64,000 bases of DNA from Amphibalanus amphitrite (Eukaryota; Arthropoda; Thecostraca; Balanomorpha; Balanidae), in contig NW_024881501.1 in NCBI RefSeq assembly GCF_019059575.1, positions 1,178,001 through 1,242,000 on the forward strand, read 5' to 3'. Below are positions 9,601-21,600 of this stretch, piece after piece; the first letter of the stretch is position 1, and each line of letters starts with the position of its first letter. Made by a program: the position numbers and the translations under genes. The notes below the pieces were generated by a model. The model was not told the DNA's origin, did not search any database, and worked only from the letters and a program-made list of their open reading frames with translations.

Positions 9601-12600
9601 TATTTTTTTTTTTAGTTTTTGCGATTTATGACTTTATCTGTAGTAGGTTTCTCTAATGACGCTCGCCTGACTCAGTCTCGACTGCTTGCGACGTCGTGAC
9701 GAGCAATTCACGCGAACTTGGCGAGGTCACGGAGGCCGGCAGTTGGCACATTCTTGTTGGCCAGCCCATTCTTTCTACATTTGTTGTGCAATGCATTCTT
9801 GTCGAAAGGAATCAAGTGAAATGACCCCCTGCCAATTTCCTTTGGTAAATTTCTGGTAATGCCCGGTAATTTCTCGAATTTTGCCGGGTGAACGGAAGTG
9901 CCCCATCTCTTGAACGAATGTGCCCCATAGGTGGGGCAGTTTCGTGCAAATGTTCAGAGTTAATAAAAGTCATTTTTTCTAATGGAAGCAATAATTTTAT
10001 AGGATAACTTTTAAAGGGGAAAACTATCTGCAATAGTTCCTTTCCATACTACAATAAACAATTTTGCCATTGCACTAACCAAAGAACAGATATTTGGGTT
10101 TATCCATTTTTTGCACGAATGTGCCCCACTCTCCCCTACGGGTATTCTGATAGGGCTGTCACACGCGCGTCACGTGCTACCGAAACAGACATTGAAGGTG
10201 ATTGTGGAGGCGCTGGCGATGTCAGTGGTGCGATATTGCCTGTCCGTGTACGGCACATGTGGTGTGACCCAGCTCGGCCGGATTCAGAAAGTTGTTCACT
10301 TTTGTGTTCGCGTCGTGACGGGCAAACGACGCTTTGACCATGTCAGCGGGGCGCTGCAGGAGCTCCGCTGGCTGAACGCAGAGCAGCTTGCTGCCTACCA
10401 CACTGTGTGTGCGCTAGCGCGTATAATTGAGACGGGACAGCCTGAGTACCTGTACAACACCATTGGACCGAGAGCGGACCAAAGGCATGCCCATTAGGGG
10501 TACCCATTTTTCCCGATTTTGGAAATTTGAGGGTGGGGGTGGTTTTTCCCATTATTTCGCGGCTCCTGATTTCAATGATGCCAAAAATATTGAAATCAAA
10601 GGTGGTTTAGGGGTCGCGAATTGAGATTGAAGTTTGCGTATTTACCTAGAAATATGCATATTTTACGCTGATAGTAAATCGCACCAAAGGCAAACTTTTT
10701 GTTTCGAAAGTCGGGTAGAGGGGTCATTGAGCGCTCCTTTTTCATCCAGATCGATGTGCTCCATCACGTGGTTCCGGATCACTTTTTCCGGATCACGTGA
10801 TCGCCTTACTAGCGATCAATACAAGTCGATATTGCAACATTTGGTGAAAAGCGCCGTGATGTTTTGCTCCTGTTGTTGGTATCATTCTGGTCGGCGTGTA
10901 ATCATTTTTGATATCTTCTGCCTTCATGTGACCTTTGGTGACCTTTGGTATTGGTGACCTTTGATGACCTGTGAGGTCAAACTTAAATATGACGTTTCAG
11001 TTGCCACATCTCAGTTCATGACAGTCTTTTTGTGTCCATACAATTAAAGTTTCCGCAAATTAGCTCAGGATACATCTCACAGGTTATGGCTCCGAATGGA
11101 CTTCAAACCATGTAATTCAAAAACGATCAAACCATTTTGACCGTATACTTCCACAAGACACGCCGTCCTGATCGCTGACCACAGGCGGCGGAACGGGGAG
11201 GGCACCGTGCCCCCCTTTGATTTTGGCATTTTAACATTAGCCCTAGGGGCGTTGCATGGAAAGAATGGGACCAAAAGTCGGCAGTGTCCCCCTTAATTGA
11301 AGGTGTTCCACCGCTACTGTCGCTGACGGCTACGATGTAATACACGTATGAGACAAGGTAGAATAAATCTGGGTGTTCTACCCAAAAATATCAACTTCTA
11401 ATCCAAAAACATAAACTCCAAAGCGTCGATTCTTTCCATGCCTACCAACCATGTACCTACTATTCCATTTCTTCAGTGGGGACAGATACGAGTACACGTC
11501 TTAAGTGTAAGAGTTTCCGATACAATGCACATTGCACATCATTTACGACTTTGCATTTTCGACCACGGGCGACTAGCCATGCGCTGATACGTGCATAGCT
11601 GATAAGTGACGAAGACCTTTCACAGCTCCTTGCACAGATCACTTGTGATCTGAGGTATTTGGCGTCTGAATCTGAAGAACCTAATGAAGCAGAAGATTTT
11701 CATCCTGCATGGGCCGTATATGGTGGTAACCAGGACGCGGCGTCATATAAAAGAGTGTGCGTGCAGAGGCTGAAGACGAGAACTAGGTCCGCCACCTAAG
11801 GTCCATGGCCCACCCAATGTGTCGGCCCCCAGGCAATGCCAGGAGTCAGTAAACGGATCTGCCTCGGAGTTGGCTGAGTCGTTTAGACTTGGCACCTTCC
11901 TAATTTCCAGCTTTAGGCAATGCCATTCGACTTCAGTTCAGCACCATCTGAGGGTTTGGACTGGGCCTGTAGAGTGCAGCGTAAGGTCCGTTATCTTGCA
12001 AGGATGCTGCTGGCAGCGGCCATCACCAGGCACTAGTTCCATGACATGATATCTGCACCCGTCTCAAGTCAACAATATGTCAACAGTCTAAACAAAAATC
12101 TGTATGTGGGTGTGGGTGTTTGTGGGAGAGGGGCAAAGCTACACTCATACAGCAGTCACCCAACGGCGCGGTGGTGTAAAGCTTGCGCCCCTCCCTCAGC
12201 CGTGTCTGCAACTCCGGGACTATAGAGGAGGTCGGCTATCAAATTGGCAAAGGTCATGCATACCGGCATAGCTTCAGTGCTGTTTTCATCTCGTTAAAGA
12301 TATAAATAGGCCATTAACAACTTATTTATCTACTTTATGCCATATTTCCGTTACAATACGACATACGAGTTATATCGTCACATCCGTAACGGCTTAATGC
12401 CCCTCCCACCCAGATTGTGTCAATATTCATTGTTTACGTCCTGGGGTTCAGTCATTTCTTTTGCTGAATAAGACGACTCATTGAAAACTAAATGGTCCTA
12501 ATGAGAAAGCTTCGATCACTGATTTGAGCCCTCCGACTACATAGCCAGTCGTTCTAAGAGTTACGGTCTTGTGTATATGTAGGTACTAATGACGGTCTAA

Positions 12601-15600
12601 GCCACAGTGAGTGTAAATGAGCCTGTTCATTGACCAAAATGATATTTTGGTGCTTTCTTTTACCGCTGCACGTCGAATATACCTACAACTAAAGCAATGT
12701 TGCACGGTGTCCAACAGTCATTAATACCACTGCAACACATTCAGGCTTTGCGCATTTATATCCATTCATATGAAGTCATTTTTCCAAGTAAAATTAAAGC
12801 TTCCAATGCAAGCTCGCGATTCCTAAAAGTGGTCTGATATCGTTATTTCTGTCACTGCTAGATCCAGAACGAAGCAAATAATGATAAAATCGACCCCAAA
12901 CCGTTGGCATGGTAACTTTGTCCCAACATAAAATAATGTTAATTTGGTCGATTTTCCGCTAAAATTGACCTTTTCATTTTGAATACGTGACCTCTAGAAA
13001 TAGTTTGGTTTCGTTATTTTTGGCACAGATGGAATCAGAATGGACCAAATAATGGGAAAATTGACTCCCACCTGTTAGCATGGTAACCTTGTTCCAAAAT
13101 AAAATAGCATTAATTTGGTCGATTTTTCGCTAAAACTGGCATTTTCATTTTGAATTCGCGACCCCTAGAAATCGTTTGATTTCGCTATTTTTGGCACAGA
13201 TGGAATCAGAATAAACCAAATAATGGGAAAATCCACCCCCACCTAAAATTTGAAAAATTGACCCAAAAATGGGTACCCCTAATGCCCATGCAACACGACA
13301 GTCGGGGCTAATCACATGCCCCAACATTCGTACCGAAGCTGCAAGGAGGAGAATGTGTTTTCGGGGAGTGAGGTTACTGAACAGTGTGCAGGCTGTTCCC
13401 GGCGAGCCTGGGTTCCGCCGTACTGTCAGGCGGCTCGTGGGATCGGCTGGCGCGCTGTGATCAGTTGGTGTATGTATGATGGGTTTGTGTGTTTAGTGTA
13501 AATGTGTCCTCATTGTGTCCGCATTGTAACTGACGTAGAAGAATGAAAAGCCATATTGTATGGATTTCTTCTGAATACATCTGTATCTGTATCAATGGCA
13601 CAGACACAAACACAGCACACTATCACAGACACAGCACACTGGCACAGGCACAAACACAGCACACTATAACAGACGAACAACAGCACACCACCAGACACAG
13701 CACACTGCCAGAGGCACAGACACTATTACAGACACATAATACTTCCACTGACACAGGCACAGCACACCACTACAGCACCATAGACATGGCTCAGTAACAG
13801 ACAGAATCACAGCTAACTACGGCGCCCCTCCCCCCCCCCACACACACAACATTGCCATCAAACCCTTTCGAAATCCACACACTGGAAATCAGTCACCGAT
13901 CGCCTGTGATCCGCGGTCCTCTGTCCACAGGGACCGTTCCCCGGCACTGCTCCGTCCCCAGTGCCCGGGCGCGCGCCCGCCGCCGCCGGCCGGCCGCCAC
14001 TCACCAGGCGGTGCTCCGGGTGGCCGTGGCGACTGGCCGCGCAGAAGCCGGCCCACATCTCGGCACACAGACACGGCATCACCGGCGAGCACATGATGAT
14101 GAGGTCGCCCAGCGCGCGCTGGTACTCGCCGCCCAGCGCCCGGTACCAGGCCGGCCGGCGCTGCGCAGAGCGGGGGGCACGGGCAGACCACAGTCAGACG
14201 TACCACAGTCAGCGCGCGGTACCAGGCGGGGGGGGGGGGGGGGGACACGGGTAGTAGACCAGGAGACACGGGCAGACCACAGTCAGACGTACCACAGTCA
14301 GCGCCCGGTACCAGGCCGGCCGGCGCTGCGCAGAGCGGGGGACACGGGCAGACCACAGTCAGACGTACCACAGTCAGTGCCCGGTCCACGCCGTGGGGAC
14401 AAGGGTAGACAAGAGGACACGGGCAGACCACAGTCAGACAGGCAGACAGGCAGACAGCGCGCGGACCCGCGGTACCAGGCGGGGGGACACGGGCAGACCA
14501 GGGGACACGAGTAGACCAGAGTCAGACATGCATCACCAACAAGCACATCCGCAGGCGTAACAATATCGGGAACCAAGTGGGAGAAACCAGTAGCGGCGGA
14601 ACGCCTTCAATTAAGGGGGAGGCAAATAAAAGGGGGGCACGGTGCCCCGGTGCCCACCCCGTTCCGCCGCCTATGGGAGAAACGTGTGATACTGTGCAAG
14701 GTAGGCAACGCAATCGCGACCTCCCACGGAAAGGCGAGCAGACACGCTGCACTTGACAGTACTTACAAAAGAACACCACCAACTCCACGTGAATTCATAC
14801 TGTTTCGTTGACAGGACAGCACTCATTCCTCCATCACCGCCGGCCCAACTGCCCGCAGAATTCGGCCACCACAGAATACAGCTCCCTGCCCCGCGGAACA
14901 CGGCCCCCGGCGCCCCGGGCTCCCGGAGCGGCCCAGCACCCACCCGCAGCGCGGTGGTGAGTCCCTGCAGGCGCGAGATGGCCACGCTCAGCTGGTGCGT
15001 CTCCTGGAAGTTGTGCGTCACGGTGCGCACGAAGTAGTTTCGCTCCTCCCTCATTTGTGCCTCGTGTCGCGCCAGTTCGGCGGCGGAGGGCGCGCCGGCG
15101 CCGGCGGCCGGCCGCACCAGCTCTCCGACCGTCAGCCAGAGCCGGCGCTGCCAGGCCAGCAGCGGCGGGAACGCTGCCGCACACACACACAGCCATCTCA
15201 GAGGCATCGCACGGGCCCGGGGGCCGCGCGCCGCCGGTAACACTGGCCCTGAGTGCCGGCGGGCCACAGCAGTGTCCCAAAACTGCATTTTGGAATCAAT
15301 GGCATAAAGTATAAAGGAACCATAAAGGTAGATCAATGGCATAATGTTCTATGAATGTGTGGCAGAATGTATAATACAAAATGACCATCCACTCATATTT
15401 TTTCTCAGTAAAATTAGATGTGAAAACTGATCTTAAAAACTGGAGGTGAGAGTGAAAAACGATTTTCATTTGAATATCATTTCCACACTCAAATTGATAA
15501 ATTTTGTTAAATAGCCACTATCAAGCCACTAAAAATGATAAATAACCACTATATATCGTCTATATAACGTGTAGAGCCACTCACTGTCCTGTGACCAGCG

Positions 15601-18600
15601 CCGGGACGAGGTGGGCGCCACGGTGGCCACTGTATAACGTCTATATAACGTGTAGAGCCACTCACTGTCCTGTGACCAGCGCCGGGACGAGGTGGGCGCC
15701 ACGGTGGCCACTACATAACGTCTATATAACGTGTAGAGCCACTCACTGTCCTGTGACCAGCGCCGGGACGAGGTGGGAGCCACGGTGGCCAGCATCAGCA
15801 GCCGCATGGTGTCCGCGCCCAGCTGGTCCATCACCCCGGCCGGGTCAACGCCGTTGTGCTTGGACTTGGACATCTTCTCCCACTGCACGGTGACCGGCCG
15901 GCCGTCCTCGGCACAGACCACATCGCCAGAGTCTGCCCGACGCCAGAGGGGGGCAGCGGTTAGCCCGGCTCGGACACCAAACACACACCAAACACGCACA
16001 CATACACGTCGGGACCGGGCTAAGCACTCTCCTAGAACGTAACACGCCGCATTCAATGCAAGTCTTGTTTTATTTATCCCCATTAAAACAACAAATGTTT
16101 AACAGTTTCCAAACTCAATCTGAGCTTGATAAAATGTCTTAATTGCAGTATAAACAATGTTATCGAAACTTTAACCCAGCAGTTATAAGAGGGGGAGGGG
16201 GGGGGGGGGTCGGACGGATCTCCTGTCGGTTTTTGGCGGATAACTCGCGCAAAAAAGGCAGATCGCGACGAAACTTTCGGTACCCTCGAATTATCAATTT
16301 CACACCTACCCTGAAAATTTAATGACCCTGACCCTAATATTTTTTGACCTGTAACCTGTCTCTCTAGACCATGTTTGGCCCGAACTACGATTAAACGTAT
16401 GTAAGCTCACATTATCCGCGCGTTTCCAGTGTTTTTTTGTGGTTGTTAACGTTCCAAAATGTCAAAAGATGTTAGTTCCTTGCATATTTACTGTTAGTGT
16501 CAAGGACCCGGGAGGGTCACGTCAAGATCATTAACTTTAGATGACCCTGGTTCACATTTTTTAGTTCCACAATTTACATGTTTCTAGGGCAGTTTTTGTA
16601 GCTGATTTTGAATTTAGCACAACCTGCGGTGATGACCTGGTCGGCCTCTGACCTGTGGTGGTAACCTGTGTCGTCTCTGACCTGTGGTGGTGACCTGTGT
16701 TGTCTCTGACCTGTGTCGTCTCTGACCTGTGTCGTCTCTGACCTGTGTCGTCTCTGACCTGTGTCGTCTCTGACCTGTGGTGGTGACCCGTGTTGTCTCT
16801 GACCTGTGGTGGTGACCTGGTCGGCCGGCAGGTAGCGTCCCGTCTCCGTCACCTGGTAGCTCTGTCCCATCACCTGGCCCTGGACCAGCAGGCGCGCGAA
16901 CGGCTCCTCGGCGGCCACCAGTCCCTCGGCGCGCAGAAAGTGGTGCATGAACCGGGCGTAATACAGGTGGAGCACGGCTGTCCGGGACAGTGAGCACGGA
17001 CGGTCAGACAGTGACGGAAACCCGGTCACAGTTCAGACACACACACACAGTCATAGTGCGACATAAATACGGTCAGACTGAAACAGAAACACGGTCATAA
17101 TATAACACACACGGTCAGAGCATGACAAATGTATCGTCAGAATATGACAGACGTACGGTCAGAATATAGCACACATACACACAAGGCAGAATATGGTAGA
17201 CAGCGGTAATAATATGACAGAAATATATGTCAGAATACGACACAGCTTACGCAGCGATACGACAGGCCGGTCCAGCACCGATCGCAGGCAGCCGATTACC
17301 GGTGGTCGGTGATGAGTGCTCAGTAGTTGATGGTGGTCAGTGGTCAGTTCTCAGCAGCCAGTACTCAGTAGTCAGCGGCCAGTACTCAGTACACGGTAGT
17401 TAGCGGTCAGTAGTCAGTGGTCAGTACTCAGTACTCAGTGGTCAGTACTCAGTGGTCGGTACTCAGTGGTCGCCGGTCAGTACTCAGTGGTCAGTGGTCA
17501 GTACTCAGTACTCAGTACTCAGTAGCCAGTACTCAGTACTCAGTGGTCAGTACTCAGTGGTCAGTACTCAGTACTCAGTGGTCAGTAGTCAGTACTCAGT
17601 ACTCAGTACTCAGTAGTCAGTGGTCAGCTGTACTCAGCGGTCACTGGTCGCCAGCCGGCGCTGTGCTCACCGTGCTCCTTGCCTCCGACGTAGATATCGA
17701 CGGGCAGGTGGCGGTTGACCTGCTGCGGCCGGAACGGCGCCCGCTCGTAGCGCGCGTCCAGGAAGCGCAGGTAGTACCAGGACGAGTCCACGAACGTGTC
17801 CATCGTGTCCGTCTCGCGCTGCGCCGGGCCGCCGCAGCTGCCGGCCGGCCGGTACCCGTCAGCCGGCACTAAACTAACACAGTTCCAACGGACACAGCCG
17901 GTACACACACAGCCCCACGGACACAGCCGGTACACACACAGCCCCACGGACACAGCCGGTACACACACAGTCCCAGCGGACACAGCCGGTACACACACAG
18001 TCCCAGCGGACACAGCCGGTACACACACAGTTCCAGCGGACACAGCCTGTACACACACAGCCCCACGGGCACAGCCGGTACCTGCCAGCCGGCACACGGC
18101 CCAATGGGCACAGCCGGCACACACACACAGCCCCACGGACACAGGCCAGCACCCGATAGAATAGAAGGATATGCGTACATTCACATAAAAATAACAATTT
18201 TTTGCTACTATTCCGTGACAAGGAGTATCAACATAGAAGACATTAACAAAAATGACTTTCGCCTGCATTAGAATCCCACTCTTCCTTAAAAAACAGCTCT
18301 GCTCTGGAGAATAAATCAAATATTCTACGCGAAGCGTATACCTTGTTTGTTAGGGGGCTTAACGAGCGTAATTCAGCCTGGGACACTGGGTGTTTAGCCC
18401 CACCTGGGACACTGGGTGTTGAGCCAGTTACCCCACCTGGGACACTGGGTGTTGAGCCAGTCACCCCACCTGGGACACTGGGTGTTGAGCCAGTTACCCC
18501 ACCTGGGACACTGGGTGTTGAGCCCCACCTGGGATACTGGGTGTTGAGCCAGTCACCCCACCTGGGACACTGGGTGTTGAGCCAGTCACCCCACCTGGGA

Positions 18601-21600
18601 CACTGGGTGTTGAGCCCCACCTGGGACACTGGGTGTTGAGCCCCACCTGGGACACTGGGTGTTGAGCCAGTCACCCCACCTGGAACACTGGGTGTTGAGC
18701 CCCGCCTGGGATACTGGGTGTTGAGCCCCACCTGGGATACTGGGTGTTGAGCCCCACCTGGGACACTGGGTGTTGAGCCAGTCACCCCACCTGGAACACT
18801 GGGTGTTGAGCCCCACCTGGGACACTGGGTGTTGAGCCCCACCTGGGACACTGGGTGTTGAGCCAGTCACCCCACCTGGGACACTGGGTGTTGAGCCCCA
18901 CCTGGGATACTGGGTGTTGAGACAGTCACCCCACCTGGGACACTGGGTGTTGAGCCCCACCTGGGACACTGGGTGTTGAGCCCCACCTGGGACACTGGGT
19001 GTTGAGCCAGTCACCCCACCTGGGACACTGGGTGTTGAGCCCCACCTGGGACACTGGGTGTTGAGCCAGTCGGTGGCCGCCTGCAGCGGCGATCGGCCCG
19101 GCACCCGCTGCTCGGGCAGCGCCGGCAGCGTGACGGGCAGCCGGCTCTCGGGCAGCGGCACGGCGCCGCAGCGCGCGCAGTGCACCACCGGGATCGGCGT
19201 GCCCCAGTAGCGCTGCCGAGAGATGAGCCAGTCGTGCAGGTGGCTGGAGCAGCGGTAGCCGCCGCCGCGCGCCACCACCTCGGCGGCCGTCAGCGGCGGG
19301 CCCGGCGGCGGGCGGCCGTCCTCGGCCAGCAGGCCGGCCAGCCGCGCCGCCTCCGGCCCGTCCGCGGCGTCACAGAGCAGCGCGTCCGCGCCCTCCGGGT
19401 AGGCCAGCCGCGCCGAGACGAGCAGCGGCAGCCGGCGCCCGCTGGCCGGACAGCGCGCCGCCAGACCGGTGCGCTCGGCGGCGCCGGCCGCCAGCGGGTG
19501 CTCGGGCCGCAGCGCAATGAAGGCGGCGACGGGCAGCCGGGCCGGGTCGGCCACCCAGAGCAGCAGCGGCTCCGGCGGCGGCGCCGAGTCGTCCGGGTCG
19601 CACCGCTCCACCTGCCGGCGGCGCGGCGTCAGCAGGCTACCGACCGGCACTCGGGGCGCGCACAACGACACCGGCAGCAGCGCGGCCGGCACCAGCGCGC
19701 CACCCAGCTGCCACCACCGACCTGGAGCTCGAAGCGCCAGCCGTCGCAGGGTCCGATCCAGTGTCGCTGCAGCTGGATGACGTCACGCCAGTCGCGCAGC
19801 TCGGGCGAGTCCAGGCTGCGCAGCAGCCGCTCCGAGAACCGGGTGGTGCGCACGAACCACTGGCGCAGCAGGCGGCGCTCCACCAGCGCGCCGCTGCGCC
19901 ACGAGCGGCCGCGCGCGTCCACCTGCTCGTCGGCCAGTACCGTGCCGTCGGCCGGGTCCCAGTTGACCAGCGCCTGGCGGGCACAGGTCACTGGTCAGCC
20001 GTCTGAGGTCACAGCTCACCCGCACCCGGCGGGGATAGGGGAGCGGGGGTCGGGGAGGTCAGGGGAAAGGGATCACCGCGGCCAGCGGACGCCCGTGTTC
20101 AGCGGAACGAGCCGAGTCCCTCTGTTCGGCCGGGGGAGTGACCCGGACAGCTCGGACCCCGCCGGGGGAGTGACCCGGACAGCTCGGACCCCGCCGGGGG
20201 AGTGACCCGGACAGCCCGACCCCGCCGGGGGAGTGACTCGGACAGCCCGACCCCCGCCCGGCGCCCCACCTGTCGCCGGTAGACGAGGCCGGCGCGGTGC
20301 AGCCGCAGGAAGAGCCACTGAGTCCAGCGGTAGTAGTCGGGCTGGCAGGTGGCCAGCTCGCGGTCCCAGTCGAAGGCGGCCGCCATGCGGCGCAGCTGGC
20401 CGCGCATGTGTCCGATGTTTTGGCGCGTCCACCGGTCGGGCGCCAGGCCCCTCTCCAGCGCCGCGTTCTCGGCCGGCAGACCGAACGCGTCCCAGCCCAT
20501 CGGGTGTACCACCTGGCGGCCACCGGACCCAGTACCGGTCAGAGGGGGGCCAGTACCAGTCAGAGGGGGGCCAGTACCAGTCAGAGGGGGGCCAGTACCA
20601 GTCAGAGGGGGCCCAGTACCAGTCAGAGGGGGCCCAGTACCAGTCAGAGGGGGCCCAGTACCAGTCAGAGGGGGCCCAGTACCAGTCAGATGGGCCCGAT
20701 ACCAGAAGGAAGGGGATCCAGTACCAGTCAGAGGGGACCCAGTACCAGTCGGAGGGGACCCAGTACCAGTCGGAGGGGACCCAGTACCAGTCGGAGGGGA
20801 CCCAGTACCAGTCAGATGGGCCGGATACCAGACGGAGGGGACCCAGTACCAGTCAGAGGGGGCCCAGTACCAGTCAGATGGGCCCAGTACCAGTCAGAAG
20901 GGACCCAGTACCAGTCAGAGGGGGCCCAGTACCAGTCAGAGGGGGCCCAGTACCAGTCGGAGAGGACCCAGTACCAGTCAGATGGGCCGGATACCAGACG
21001 GAGGGGACCCAGTACCAGTCAGAGGGGGCCCAGTACCAGTCAGATGGGCCCAGTACCAGTCAGAAGGGACCCAGTACCAGTCAGAGGGCGTCGGGCGGAC
21101 GTCGGACCCAGTCACCAGTTAGAGGGCGGACAGCGGATCCAGTCACTCACTGCACTGGCTAGACGACGGACCCCGTCCTTGCACCGCACGCAGCTCAGCC
21201 GGCAGGCAGGTGGCGGGTACAGCAGTACCATTGTATAGCACAGCTTACAATATAATACCCTGGTCTTATTCAGTTTCCCAAAAGTTGTCTGTTCCTCAGC
21301 TCCATGGTGGAGCGTCGATATTGGAGACTTCTAGTGGGATGGTCTGCGGTTCGTGGCAGCAGTTGAATTCAGTTAAGTGGGACAAGCCGATTCCGGTTTT
21401 GAAGGGCACGCTAAACTTTGGCATCTAAATTCTTCCGTTCCCCGGCATTGCGCGATCGGACGGTAGGGGTCGGAGACTGCGCAACCAGCTCTGATTAGCG
21501 TGGGCTCTGGCTCTGTCACTCCGTCCATTCGAAAATTCGAGCTAAATTGAAACAATATATATAAATCAACACATGAATATGGTTAAACTTTTTTGGATCC

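Larger units (their letters stand above)
8597..13598 (+). mobile_element. 5'-truncated non-LTR retrotransposon split by two younger transposons
   Basis: The reverse-transcriptase reading frame is present in three pieces (8597-9188, 10139-10494, 13290-13460). Removing the 948-bp TA element and the 2787-bp hAT-type element, each with one target copy, restores one uninterrupted frame. It is antisense to LARS2 in intron 11, and the same minisatellite flanks it on both sides. The 5' part of the RT and any endonuclease are missing. Confidence 0.85.

Noticed and set aside
19612-19721. Apparent frameshift between two LARS2 reading frames in the CP1 region
   Set aside because: A 110-bp intron with donor ctccag|gtcggt and acceptor gccggcag|gtggag joins the frames in phase 0 and gives [12 protein letters not shown], which aligns with the family better than any frameshift repair.
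20233-21238. Long open frames of about 310 codons on the plus strand
   Set aside because: They follow a 21-bp minisatellite (a multiple of three) and only reflect its periodicity.
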